A stretch of DNA of 10,454 bases, taken from assembly GCA_963605535.1 (NCBI GenBank), contig CAVCXB010000105.1, positions 1 through 10,454 on the forward strand, in the 5' to 3' direction. Shown here piece after piece: positions 1-6,085 of the stretch (positions within the stretch are counted from its first letter, which is position 1; each line of letters starts with the position of its first letter). The notes below the pieces were generated by a model that worked only from the letters and a program-made list of their open reading frames with translations, was not told the origin of the DNA and did no database searches. The position numbers and the translations under genes are program-made. This DNA comes from Anthropogastromicrobium chipingensis_A (lineage in GTDB: Bacteria > Bacillota > Clostridia > Lachnospirales > Lachnospiraceae).

Positions 1-20
1 TTTTAAATTCAAAACTTGAA

Positions 21-1628
21 TTATTCAGCCTTCGGACCTGCTGCTACTAAAGCCTTACCAGCCTCGTTGCCTTCGTACTTCTTGAAGTTCTTTACGAAAC
101 GGCTTGCCAGATCCTTTGCCTTTGCCTCCCACTCAGAAGCATCAGCATAGGTGTCACGAGGATCAAGGATCTGCGGATCAACACCCGGAAGTGCGGTCGG
201 AACCTCGAAGTCGAACATCGGGATCTTCTTTGTAGGTGCAGTTGTGATGGAACCATCCAGGATTGCATCGATGATACCACGAGTATCCTTAATGGAGATA
301 CGCTTTCCGGTACCATTCCATCCGGTATTTACCAGATATGCCTTTGCACCGCTCTTCTCCATCTTCTTAACCAGCTCTTCTGCGTACTTGGTCGGATGCA
401 GTTCAAGGAATGCCTGTCCGAAGCAAGCGGAGAAGGTTGGGGTCGGCTCAGTGATACCACGCTCGGTACCAGCTAACTTAGCGGTGAAACCAGACAGGAA
501 GTAGTACTTTGTCTGCTCTGGAGTCAGAATCGATACTGGCGGCAGTACGCCGAATGCATCTGCAGACAGGAAGATAACGTTCTTTGCAGCCGGAGCAGCA
601 GAGATCGGACGAACGATCTTCTCGATGTGGTCGATCGGATAAGATACACGAGTATTCTCGGTTACGCTCTTATCGGTGAAGTCGATCTTGCCATTCTCAT
701 CAACAGTAACGTTCTCAAGAAGAGCGTTTCTCTTGATTGCATTGTAGATATCCGGCTCGGAATCCTTATCCAGGTTGATAACCTTTGCGTAACATCCACC
801 CTCGAAATTGAATACGCCGTTGTCATCCCATCCGTGCTCGTCATCACCAATCAGGAGACGCTTCGGGTCGGTAGACAGAGTAGTCTTACCTGTTCCGGAC
901 AGACCAAAGAAGATAGCGGTGTTCTCACCGTTCATATCGGTGTTAGCGGAGCAGTGCATGGAAGCCATACCCTTTAATGGAAGGAAGTAGTTCATCATGG
1001 AGAACATACCCTTCTTCATCTCGCCGCCGTACCATGTATTGATGATAACCTGCTCATGGCTTGTGATGTTGAATACAACAGCTGTCTCAGAGTTCAGACC
1101 CAGCTCCTTGTAGTTCTCAACCTTAGCCTTAGATGCGTTGTAAACAACGAAATCTGGCTTGAAGTCCTTAAGCTCTTCCTCTGTAGGACGGATGAACATG
1201 TTGGTTACGAAATGAGCCTGCCAAGCAACCTCTACGATGAAACGAACTGCCATTCTGGTATCCTTGTTTGCACCGCAGAATGCATCTACGACATACAGCT
1301 TCTTATTGGAAAGCTCTTCCTGAGCGATCTTCTTAACAGCTGCCCATGCCTCTTCGCTAGCCGGATGGTTGTCGTTCTTATACTCATCAGAGGTCCACCA
1401 TACAGTATCCTTGGAGTTCTCATCCATAACGATGAACTTATCCTTAGGAGAACGTCCGGTGTAAATACCAGTCATGACATTAACAGCACCCAGTTCGGTA
1501 ACCTGTCCCTTCTCATAGCCCTCTAACTCTGGCTTTGTCTCCTCTGCAAACAGATCTTCATAAGAAGGATTGTATACAACTTCTGTAGTTCCAGTAATAC
1601 CATACTGGCTTAAATCCACTTTTGCCAT
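21..1628 (-). CDS. pckA: Phosphoenolpyruvate carboxykinase (ATP)
   Basis: Cytoplasmic enzyme that interconverts oxaloacetate + ATP and phosphoenolpyruvate + CO2 + ADP. It serves gluconeogenesis or, in many fermentative anaerobes, CO2 fixation toward succinate. The 535-residue length is normal for the ATP-dependent family. Visible motifs are the substrate-loop region GIYTGRSPKDKF near residue 54, the P-loop GLSGTGKTTLS (residues 242-252, Lys248) and the kinase-2 motif LIGDDEHGW (Asp262/Asp263). The P-loop form and the D-D-E-H-G-W motif fit the ATP type rather than the GTP type. The ATG at 1628 is preceded by a purine-rich AGAGAGG about 10 nt upstream and by the promoter at 1718-1746. The frame is complete, ending in TAA at the left edge of the window. 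The gene appears monocistronic, with a 235-bp gap to the AEC gene upstream. I am very sure of the identity; the direction of flux is inference. Confidence 0.98.
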   Translation of the reverse strand: MAKVDLSQYGITGTTEVVYNPSYEDLFAEETKPELEGYEKGQVTELGAVNVMTGIYTGRSPKDKFIVMDENSKDTVWWTSDEYKNDNHPASEEAWAAVKKIAQEELSNKKLYVVDAFCGANKDTRMAVRFIVEVAWQAHFVTNMFIRPTEEELKDFKPDFVVYNASKAKVENYKELGLNSETAVVFNITSHEQVIINTWYGGEMKKGMFSMMNYFLPLKGMASMHCSANTDMNGENTAIFFGLSGTGKTTLSTDPKRLLIGDDEHGWDDNGVFNFEGGCYAKVINLDKDSEPDIYNAIKRNALLENVTVDENGKIDFTDKSVTENTRVSYPIDHIEKIVRPISAAPAAKNVIFLSADAFGVLPPVSILTPEQTKYYFLSGFTAKLAGTERGITEPTPTFSACFGQAFLELHPTKYAEELVKKMEKSGAKAYLVNTGWNGTGKRISIKDTRGIIDAILDGSITTAPTKKIPMFDFEVPTALPGVDPQILDPRDTYADASEWEAKAKDLASRFVKNFKKYEGNEAGKALVAAGPKAE

Positions 1629-1657
1629 TTTACATTAACCTCTCTTTTCTTAATATC

Positions 1658-1671
1658 TGTACATTTGTACA
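1658..1671. repeat. Short palindrome TGTAC-N4-GTACA in the pckA leader
   Basis: A 5-4-5 inverted repeat (TGTACATTTGTACA on the plus strand) lies about 30 bp upstream of the pckA ATG and downstream of the predicted transcription start. It could be an operator half-site pair or a small leader hairpin. Such short AT-rich palindromes also arise by chance. Confidence 0.35.
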
Positions 1672-1717
1672 ATTGGCGTCTTTTGGGTATCTCCAAAAAT
1701 CACCCCAATCTATCTAT

Positions 1718-1746
1718 ATTATTCCAGAATTTATGCAAAAAGTCAA
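1718..1746 (-). promoter_or_regulatory. Putative sigma-A promoter of pckA
   Basis: Read on the minus strand there is a -35 TTGACT (1741-1746), a 17-nt spacer and a -10 AATAAT (1718-1723). This places the start of transcription about 80 nt upstream of the pckA ATG. The -35 lies inside the inverted repeat at 1735-1780. Confidence 0.65.
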
Positions 1747-1780
1747 TTGCTTTTTTAACCAATTGAACAAGACTTTTTGC
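1735..1780. repeat. Long inverted repeat overlapping the pckA -35 region
   Basis: The perfect 10-bp arms GCAAAAAGTC (1735-1744) and GACTTTTTGC (1771-1780) flank two copies of the self-complementary CAATTG (1744-1749 and 1760-1765). Together they form an interrupted palindrome of 46 bp covering the -35 and the adjacent upstream DNA. It could be an operator for a dimeric or tetrameric regulator. It could also be a weak terminator for the AEC transcript, although no free T-run follows the stem on the minus strand. Confidence 0.6.
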
Positions 1781-1863
1781 GTATTTTTGGTCTTTTTGTT
1801 AAAAAATTAACACGTTAGTTGGACTGATTTTTGCAATTGAAGCATGGGACTTACTTGATTCGG

Positions 1864-2787
1864 TTAAAATCCGTAAACCATCTGTCCGAGCCATATGATT
1901 GTCGGTATTGTCACGATAAAAAGAATGGTTGACAAAATTGTTGCTTTTGCGCACAATGCCGGCTCCATATCACTTTGAATAGCATATACACTCGTCAAAT
2001 TTGCGACAGGGCATGCTACATAGATCAGCACTGCCATTCTAAGATTCTGGTCAAGCGGAAGCACTGCCATAATAGCGAGCATGACAAGCGGGCAAATGAT
2101 ATTTCTGATCAGTGATATCACATAGGATCGCTTCTCTGTTATAATCTCTGACAGATTTCCGTCTGCCAGCATAACGCCTACAATGATAAGTGCCAGCGGT
2201 GTAGTGATGCCTCCTATATTGGAGCATACAGTCTGAAGCGGTGTTGGAAACTGCACATGGAATATAAGCATCAATATCATTACCAGCGTACTGATATTTA
2301 ATGGTGTCAGAAAAACCTTTGGATGGAATTTCTGTCTGGTAAACAGCGATATCTGAAGTGTAAAGAACAGCATATTAAATGAAATGATTCCTGCTGCGCC
2401 GTAAAGCGTTCCCCACTCACCCATAAGTGCGATACAAAGCGGCATTCCGATGAACGTGCAGTTTGGATATGTGCACAACCCCGTATATGCTGCTTTCTTT
2501 TCATCCGGCAGTTTTTTGATCTTTGCATATGCCAGCACACCTGCCGATGTGAGTGCCAGACATCCAAACAGCAGTGCTACTGCCTCTGCTATGTTAATAA
2601 GATCACGCCCATTTACCTGCATGCTGCTGGCTGACAGCACGGTAAATGGAAGTATGAGCGATGAAATCAGCTTTGAAAGATAACGCTGCTGCTCCTTGTT
2701 GATGATTTTCAGCTTTCCTGCCGCATATCCGACGATTATATAGCCGAAAATGACAAGGATCTGCTCAAACACGATTTGCATTGACAT
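1864..2787 (-). CDS. AEC-family (auxin efflux carrier-like) membrane transporter
   Basis: A polytopic inner-membrane protein of 307 residues, matching the usual length of bacterial AEC/YfdV-like carriers. These are secondary transporters of organic anions such as malate or malonate, and the family name comes from plant auxin carriers. About ten hydrophobic segments are visible. The N-terminal block (GYIIVGYAAGKLKIINKEQQ, then LISSLILPFTVLSA around residues 40-54) is typical of the family: a first helix, a conserved Asn/Gln-containing loop and a Pro-broken second helix. The ATG at 2787 has an excellent AAAGGAGGAG ribosome binding site and its own promoter. The upstream terminator separates it from dnaJ, so it is probably transcribed alone. 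Substrate is unknown; proximity to pckA makes a C4-dicarboxylate conceivable but that is only a guess. Confidence 0.9.
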   Translation of the reverse strand: MSMQIVFEQILVIFGYIIVGYAAGKLKIINKEQQRYLSKLISSLILPFTVLSASSMQVNGRDLINIAEAVALLFGCLALTSAGVLAYAKIKKLPDEKKAAYTGLCTYPNCTFIGMPLCIALMGEWGTLYGAAGIISFNMLFFTLQISLFTRQKFHPKVFLTPLNISTLVMILMLIFHVQFPTPLQTVCSNIGGITTPLALIIVGVMLADGNLSEIITEKRSYVISLIRNIICPLVMLAIMAVLPLDQNLRMAVLIYVACPVANLTSVYAIQSDMEPALCAKATILSTILFIVTIPTIIWLGQMVYGF

Positions 2788-2817
2788 GTTTTTCTCCTCC
2801 TTTACGTAAACAGTACT

Positions 2818-2846
2818 ATTATAGCGGAACCATTTCCATAAAGCAA
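2818..2846 (-). promoter_or_regulatory. Putative promoter of the AEC transporter gene
   Basis: A perfect -10 TATAAT (2818-2823), a 17-nt spacer and a weak -35 TTGCTT (2841-2846), read on the minus strand. They lie 30 bp upstream of the ATG and directly after the dnaJ terminator. The ribosome binding site GGAGGAG is at 2794-2800. Confidence 0.65.
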
Positions 2847-2847
2847 C

Positions 2848-2889
2848 AAAAAAACTCTCATCAATCTGTTTGAATGATGAGAGTTTTTT
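2848..2889 (-). terminator. Intrinsic terminator of the dnaJ-like gene (symmetrical)
   Basis: A 9-bp stem CTCTCATCA (2855-2863) / TGATGAGAG (2875-2883) has an 11-nt loop, and is flanked by seven A's on one side and six T's on the other (plus strand). On the minus strand it follows the dnaJ stop by about 22 bp and ends in a run of seven T's. The flanking A/T tracts make it bidirectional in principle, although no plus-strand gene needs it. Confidence 0.9.
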
Positions 2890-2911
2890 CTGTCAATTTT
2901 TATTAAAAGCA

Positions 2912-4084
2912 TTACGCGGCATGAAAGCCGTTTGATGTACTCCCGGAGGTCTTTGCATACTCGGTTTCAAATTCACGCAGCTTCCGTGCAGCCTGCGGCG
3001 TAAGCGTTGTCGGTACCTGAATTTCGATGATCGCATATTGATCTCCGAATACGCTGGGATCCTTCATGGAAACAATACCTTTTCCTTTCAGACGGATCTT
3101 ACTGCCTGACTGAGTGCCCGGCTTGATCTTACAAATGACATCACCATGAATTGTCCGAATACGTGCCTCGCCGCCAAACACAGCTGTGGTAAATGGAATC
3201 TGCACAGTCGTATAAACATCCATTCCCTCACGGCGAAAGCCCAGCTTATCCTGCACGGTTACTTTCAGCAAAAGATCACCGGCGCGGCCGCTTCGACCAA
3301 TGCTGCCTTTTCCTTTCAGACGAATGGTCTTGCCAGAGTCGATACCTGCCGGAATCTTGATTTCAAGCGTCTGCGTCTTGCCATCGGATCCCTGAAGACG
3401 AATTCTCTTATTTGCACCAAAAGCGGCCTCGTCAAAGCTGACCGTAACCTCTGCACGGACATCAAGAGAATCTGCTCCTGTATCCGTACCAAAGCCGGCA
3501 GCAGAACCGAAGTCCGAATAGCCGCTATCGTCATCCGCGCTCTGGCCAAAACCAGAGCCAAAGCCACTTGAGTGAAAACCACCGGACGAATAGCTTCTTC
3601 TGCCTGAGCTTCCTGAACCAGAGCCAAAGCCGCTGAAGCGACCTCCTCCAAACATGTTTTTCAGAATATCATCCATGTCTGCGCTGTTTCCATTAAAATG
3701 AAACTCCTGATAGCCGCCATTGGAACCGGCGTTTCGAAAACCAGAAAAGCCGCCAAAACCACCGTTTCCGCCAAAGCCACTTGCTCCACCAGAATAACCG
3801 CCAGAATAACCGCCAGAGTAACCATTTGCACTTTGACCAAAGCCTTCCTCGAAGGCTGCGTGACCATACTGATCGTAAAGTTTACGTTTCTTCTCGTCAC
3901 CGAGGACATCGTAAGCCTCATTTACTTCCTTAAAATGCTCTGCTGCCGATGCATCACCAACATTACTGTCTGGATGATACTTCTTTGCGAGCTTTCGATA
4001 TGCTTTCTTTATTGCAGATGCGTCTGCACTATGGCTGACGCCTAATACTTCATAATAATCTCTCTTCACAGCTCTCACTGCCAC
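2912..4084 (-). CDS. DnaJ/CbpA-like co-chaperone lacking the zinc finger
   Basis: A J-domain protein expected to stimulate an Hsp70 (DnaK) ATPase and deliver unfolded clients in the cytoplasm. The J domain is at residues about 8-75, starting KRDYYEVLGV and carrying the HPD catalytic motif at 37-39. A Gly/Phe/Ser-rich linker of roughly 120 residues follows. Two C-terminal client-binding beta domains follow from about residue 205, with the hallmark loops PAGIDSGKTIRLKGKG and KPGTQSGSKIRLKGKG. There is no CxxCxGxG zinc repeat, so it is a class II (CbpA/DnaJB-like) protein, not canonical DnaJ. No dnaK or grpE is nearby. The frame opens at GTG 4084 just after an in-frame TGA. GTG codons also occur at codons 3 and 6, and none has a visible ribosome binding site. 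The insertion element ends about 26 bp upstream, so the native start signals may be lost. Confidence 0.92.
   Translation of the reverse strand: MAVRAVKRDYYEVLGVSHSADASAIKKAYRKLAKKYHPDSNVGDASAAEHFKEVNEAYDVLGDEKKRKLYDQYGHAAFEEGFGQSANGYSGGYSGGYSGGASGFGGNGGFGGFSGFRNAGSNGGYQEFHFNGNSADMDDILKNMFGGGRFSGFGSGSGSSGRRSYSSGGFHSSGFGSGFGQSADDDSGYSDFGSAAGFGTDTGADSLDVRAEVTVSFDEAAFGANKRIRLQGSDGKTQTLEIKIPAGIDSGKTIRLKGKGSIGRSGRAGDLLLKVTVQDKLGFRREGMDVYTTVQIPFTTAVFGGEARIRTIHGDVICKIKPGTQSGSKIRLKGKGIVSMKDPSVFGDQYAIIEIQVPTTLTPQAARKLREFETEYAKTSGSTSNGFHAA
3789..3824 (-). repeat. 12-bp tandem repeat inside the dnaJ G/F linker
   Basis: Three head-to-tail copies of a 12-bp unit are present: CCAGAATAACCG twice (3789-3800, 3801-3812) and a third copy differing at two positions (3813-3824). 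They encode repeated Gly-Tyr-Ser-Gly units in the flexible linker. This is likely slippage expansion within coding sequence and keeps the frame. Confidence 0.85.
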
Positions 4085-4110
4085 TCAAAATATGTGTAAA
4101 TATACTCATA

Positions 4111-4290
4111 TTGAGAATTGTAGGTTCTCACGAACACTACTTACTGCTTCATCGTGTATGCTTTTGATGAACCAAAGTTCTATCTACTCACAAGTTCTCG
4201 TTGGAACAACATGTACACTCCACAGTCGTTAATTCCCCAGATAGCCCTGGGTACATACTTACGGTTGCGTTCGATTATGCAATTTCGTAA
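4111..4290 (-). ncRNA. Probable omega RNA (TnpB guide RNA) scaffold
   Basis: In IS605-type elements the guide RNA is made from the 3' end of tnpB and the right end. The 190-bp noncoding stretch here is rich in stems. ATGTAC/GTACAT (4211-4216/4251-4256) encloses CCCAG/CTGGG (4236-4240/4247-4251). There is a 6-bp hairpin TTCATC/GATGAA (4148-4153/4166-4171), and a terminal hairpin TGAGAA/TTCTCA (4112-4117/4125-4130). The guide would be the flanking bases just beyond the right end, about 4091-4110, directly upstream of dnaJ. The exact 5' end is unknown and probably lies inside tnpB. Assignment is by position and fold, not by homology search. Confidence 0.55.
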
Positions 4291-5444
4291 GTTATTGCAT
4301 CTTTCAAATTAAGTGCCGCATTAATATCACGATCTTCTCTATAACCACAGCTGCATCTGTAAATCCGGTTTGAAAGTTTTAAATCTTTCTTGATACATCC
4401 ACAACTATGACACTTTCTCGAAGATGGATACCATCTACTTACTATTCTTAACTCAATTCCTTCTTCATGGCACTTTTTCACAAGTTTTTCTCGAAACTCA
4501 TAAAATTTCTGTGAGGCCACTGCTTTCGAAAGATGACGATTTTTCATCATTCCTTTTACATTCAAATCTTCAATCGTTAGATACGATGGCTTGGTTTTCA
4601 CCATCTCTGCAATCATCTGATTGATGTAATCGGTTCGAATCTGGTTGATTCTATGATGAAGTTTTTGTACCCTAAGCTTTTGTTTCTGTATATTTGCCCT
4701 TTGAGTAGACTCTCCTTTCCTCATTTTCTTTAAACTTTCATATTTACGAGACAGACAACGCTGAGCCCGTTTTAACTGTTTCTCAAGCTTTTTTACTCGG
4801 CTTGTTTTATTAATATTTTTATAGATTTTACCATTTGAAAGAATGGCAAACTCTTTTAATCCAAGATCAATTCCTATTCCTTCAGCTTGATCTTTTTTCT
4901 GATTAACTAGCAAATCTGGAACATCCACTAAAACAGATACATAATATCGCCCCGCTTTTTTCGAAACAGTACCACTTCGAATTCGCCAACCATCTTTCGT
5001 TGTTGGCAAATATCCTTTTTCCTTTAGCCGTACCCAGCCAAGTGTTGGAATATTGATTCGGTGTCGCTCACAAAAGCAGTCCTTCGGATTGTTCTTCACA
5101 AAATGCATTTTAACATCTGAAGTGTCTCTCTTTTTGAAATTTGGGAATCCACTCTGATGCTTAAAAAATCTTGTGAACGCGGTACACCCACATTCAATTG
5201 CATATTTCGCTGCCTTTGAACTAACTTCCTTCATCCATAAATATTCAGGATGCGTCGGCAGATATTCATTATTTAGCCATACGCTAAAGGACTTTCCACT
5301 CATAAATTTTTCTCCTTGCTCATAACGTTTCAAATTATAAGAAAGATAAAAATTGTATAGATACCGGCAGGTTCCAATCGTTTTATTGATCTTTGTTCTC
5401 TGCTCCAATGTGGGATTGATTTCCGTCTTGAAGCTCTTTAGCAA
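4275..5444 (-). CDS. tnpB: TnpB, RNA-guided RuvC nuclease of an IS605-type element
   Basis: OrfB/TnpB-family protein, ancestor-type of Cas12: an RNA-guided DNA nuclease that uses the element's omega RNA to cut sites next to a TAM and so helps retain the element. The usual parts appear in order: N-terminal helical domain (LKSFKTEINPT, TIGTCRYLYN), RuvC-I GIDLG, a basic coiled helix region (KKLEKQLKRAQR), RuvC-II TIEDLN, a zinc motif CHSCG...CSCG, and RuvC-III DRDINAA. Numbered from this start the triad is Asp193, Glu292, Asp373, close to the published ISDra2 positions, so the protein looks catalytically intact. The TTG at 5444 is chosen because AAAAAGGAG lies 9 nt upstream. An ATG at 5453 touches that site with no spacing, and a TTG at 5477 (AGAAGGA upstream) would add 11 residues. 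No tnpA neighbours it. Probably transcribed from the promoter at 5574-5602. Confidence 0.95.
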   Translation of the reverse strand: MLKSFKTEINPTLEQRTKINKTIGTCRYLYNFYLSYNLKRYEQGEKFMSGKSFSVWLNNEYLPTHPEYLWMKEVSSKAAKYAIECGCTAFTRFFKHQSGFPNFKKRDTSDVKMHFVKNNPKDCFCERHRINIPTLGWVRLKEKGYLPTTKDGWRIRSGTVSKKAGRYYVSVLVDVPDLLVNQKKDQAEGIGIDLGLKEFAILSNGKIYKNINKTSRVKKLEKQLKRAQRCLSRKYESLKKMRKGESTQRANIQKQKLRVQKLHHRINQIRTDYINQMIAEMVKTKPSYLTIEDLNVKGMMKNRHLSKAVASQKFYEFREKLVKKCHEEGIELRIVSRWYPSSRKCHSCGCIKKDLKLSNRIYRCSCGYREDRDINAALNLKDAITYEIA

Positions 5445-5573
5445 ATACCTCATCTCCTTTTTTATATAATATTTCAATCGTGCTAATCCTTCTAAACAAA
5501 AAGAAATTCACACTGGCATATTAACTATTGTACAAGTGGCAGAATACGATTAGTGTCCTTCTGCTCTATCTGT

Positions 5574-5602
5574 ACTATAACACTTATTATTTTACCTGTC
5601 AA
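5574..5602 (-). promoter_or_regulatory. Near-consensus promoter upstream of tnpB
   Basis: On the minus strand the -35 TTGACA (5597-5602) is perfect, the spacer is 17 nt and the -10 is TATAGT (5574-5579). Transcription would start about 5567, giving a 90-120 nt leader before tnpB. It lies inside the element's left end. The stop codon of the truncated upstream reading frame falls in the spacer. Confidence 0.75.
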
Positions 5603-5678
5603 CAAGAAACACAACTTGTTTTGTGAATCTTTTGTGATGATTTCCTTTGGAAGACGTAACCCTTGCACTACTTGTCAT
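5592..5678 (-). pseudogene. Truncated 5' end of an unidentified gene, cut by the insertion element
   Basis: A 28-codon frame opens at ATG 5678 with a very strong ribosome binding site (AAGGAGGG, 5685-5692, 6 nt upstream). The ATG overlaps the TGA of the preceding gene (ATGA), the classic arrangement for translational coupling. The peptide begins MTSSARVTSSKGNHHKRF and stops inside the promoter in the element's left end. The strong start signals and coupling, followed by an abrupt stop at the element boundary, suggest a longer gene lost by insertion or deletion. The SARV-SSKGN opening faintly reminds me of HipA-like proteins encoded after a small partner gene in Clostridia. I could not verify this and the fragment is too short to identify. 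It could alternatively be a genuine small peptide. Confidence 0.45.
5601..5620. repeat. Hairpin in the presumed left end of the insertion element
   Basis: The inverted repeat AACAAG (5601-5606) / CTTGTT (5615-5620) has an 8-nt loop. IS200/IS605 elements carry subterminal imperfect hairpins recognised as single strands by TnpA. This one sits beside the presumed left boundary and overlaps the tnpB -35 box. Confidence 0.45.
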
Positions 5679-5925
5679 TCTTGTCCCTCCTTCCACAAAT
5701 CAATGAACTCCAGCAACGCTTTTGCCTGTTCTTCTTTTGTTTTTCCATGTGTTTTTGCCAGAATACTGTCAACCTGATCAATTCCTTTTTGATCCATTCT
5801 CGCTAACCATTGCCCATCGCCATATACACGTCCCTTTGTTATCTCCACAATCTGAAACGGATCATAGCTGTCTAATCCTATACGTTCAAGTTCCTTCTTT
5901 TTTCCTGTTCACTTTCCATCTCCAT
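5675..5925 (-). pseudogene. Small hypothetical protein gene broken by a one-base deletion
   Basis: The gene opens at ATG 5925 (then a second ATG at 5919) behind AAGGAGG (5932-5938). After 11 sense codons it drops out of frame at a run of six A's (plus-strand T's at 5898-5903) and would stop at codon 16. Restoring a seventh A gives an 83-residue acidic/hydrophilic protein that reads cleanly to TGA 5675. It includes ELERIGLDSYDPF, EITKGRVYGDGQWLARMDQK and a helical, charged C-terminus (KTKEEQAKALLEFIDLWK). No membrane segment or signal peptide. Long clean reading, a good start signal and coupling to the next frame argue that it was a real gene. I do not recognise the family. The break may be a mutation, a sequencing error in a homopolymer, or slippage-dependent expression. 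Confidence 0.65.
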
Positions 5926-5950
5926 TTTCAGCCTCCTTTCCCTTAAAAAT

Positions 5951-5979
5951 AATATATCCACATGCGTTCAAAAAATCAA
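5951..5979 (-). promoter_or_regulatory. Putative promoter of the small two-gene unit
   Basis: Minus-strand -35 TTGATT (5974-5979), 17-nt spacer and -10 TATATT (5951-5956), about 25 bp upstream of the small gene's start. It suggests the two broken frames formed their own transcription unit, separate from the rhamnosidase operon. Confidence 0.5.
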
Positions 5980-6085
5980 TTATTTTATGAACATATACGG
6001 ACTTTTAAATAAGTTTTGGAATAAATTTTAAATGAACTTATAAATAAATCTGCAAACGAATTTCTAGTGAGCAGTAATTTTTTAT
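5980..6085. other. AT-rich intergenic gap after the rhamnosidase gene
   Basis: No gene is visible. One inverted repeat, ATAAGTT (6009-6015) / AACTTAT (6035-6041) with a 19-nt loop, could form a weak stem. It has no G/C core and no following T-run on the minus strand, so I do not call a terminator for the rhamnosidase operon. Confidence 0.4.

Larger units (their letters stand above)
4111..5622 (-). mobile_element. IS200/IS605-type element with tnpB only (approximate ends)
   Basis: A non-autonomous, single-strand-type element carrying tnpB but no tnpA (Y1 transposase) in the window. The right end is placed at the TCAA (minus strand; 4111-4114) that directly follows the subterminal hairpin at 4112-4130. 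TCAA is the known right cleavage tetranucleotide of IS608 (established knowledge). The left end is less certain. A hairpin (AACAAG/CTTGTT, 5601-5620) lies just inside a TTCAC (minus strand; 5623-5627) that could serve as the target/TAM. No terminal inverted repeats or target duplications are expected for this family. It would be mobilised in trans by a TnpA elsewhere. Confidence 0.65.

Noticed and set aside
6..22. AATTCAA-AAC-TTGAATT hairpin as the pckA terminator
   Set aside because: The stem is almost entirely A/T, overlaps the stop codon and no T-run follows on the minus strand before the window ends.
1056..1526. A 156-codon plus-strand open frame
   Set aside because: Antisense to the highly conserved pckA; no independent support.
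3789..3824. Repeat cluster as a possible CRISPR array
   Set aside because: The units are 12 bp, directly adjacent without spacers, and in frame within a coding region.
3316..3921. Minus-strand open frames in other phases within dnaJ
   Set aside because: They arise from the Gly-rich low-complexity coding sequence and have no domain or start signals.
5553..5946. Plus-strand open frames of about 74 codons
   Set aside because: They lie opposite the frameshifted small gene, which has a ribosome binding site and a coherent reading on the minus strand.
6009..6041. Inverted repeat as terminator of the rhamnosidase operon
   Set aside because: Weak 7-bp A/T stem, 19-nt loop and no T-tract in the right place.
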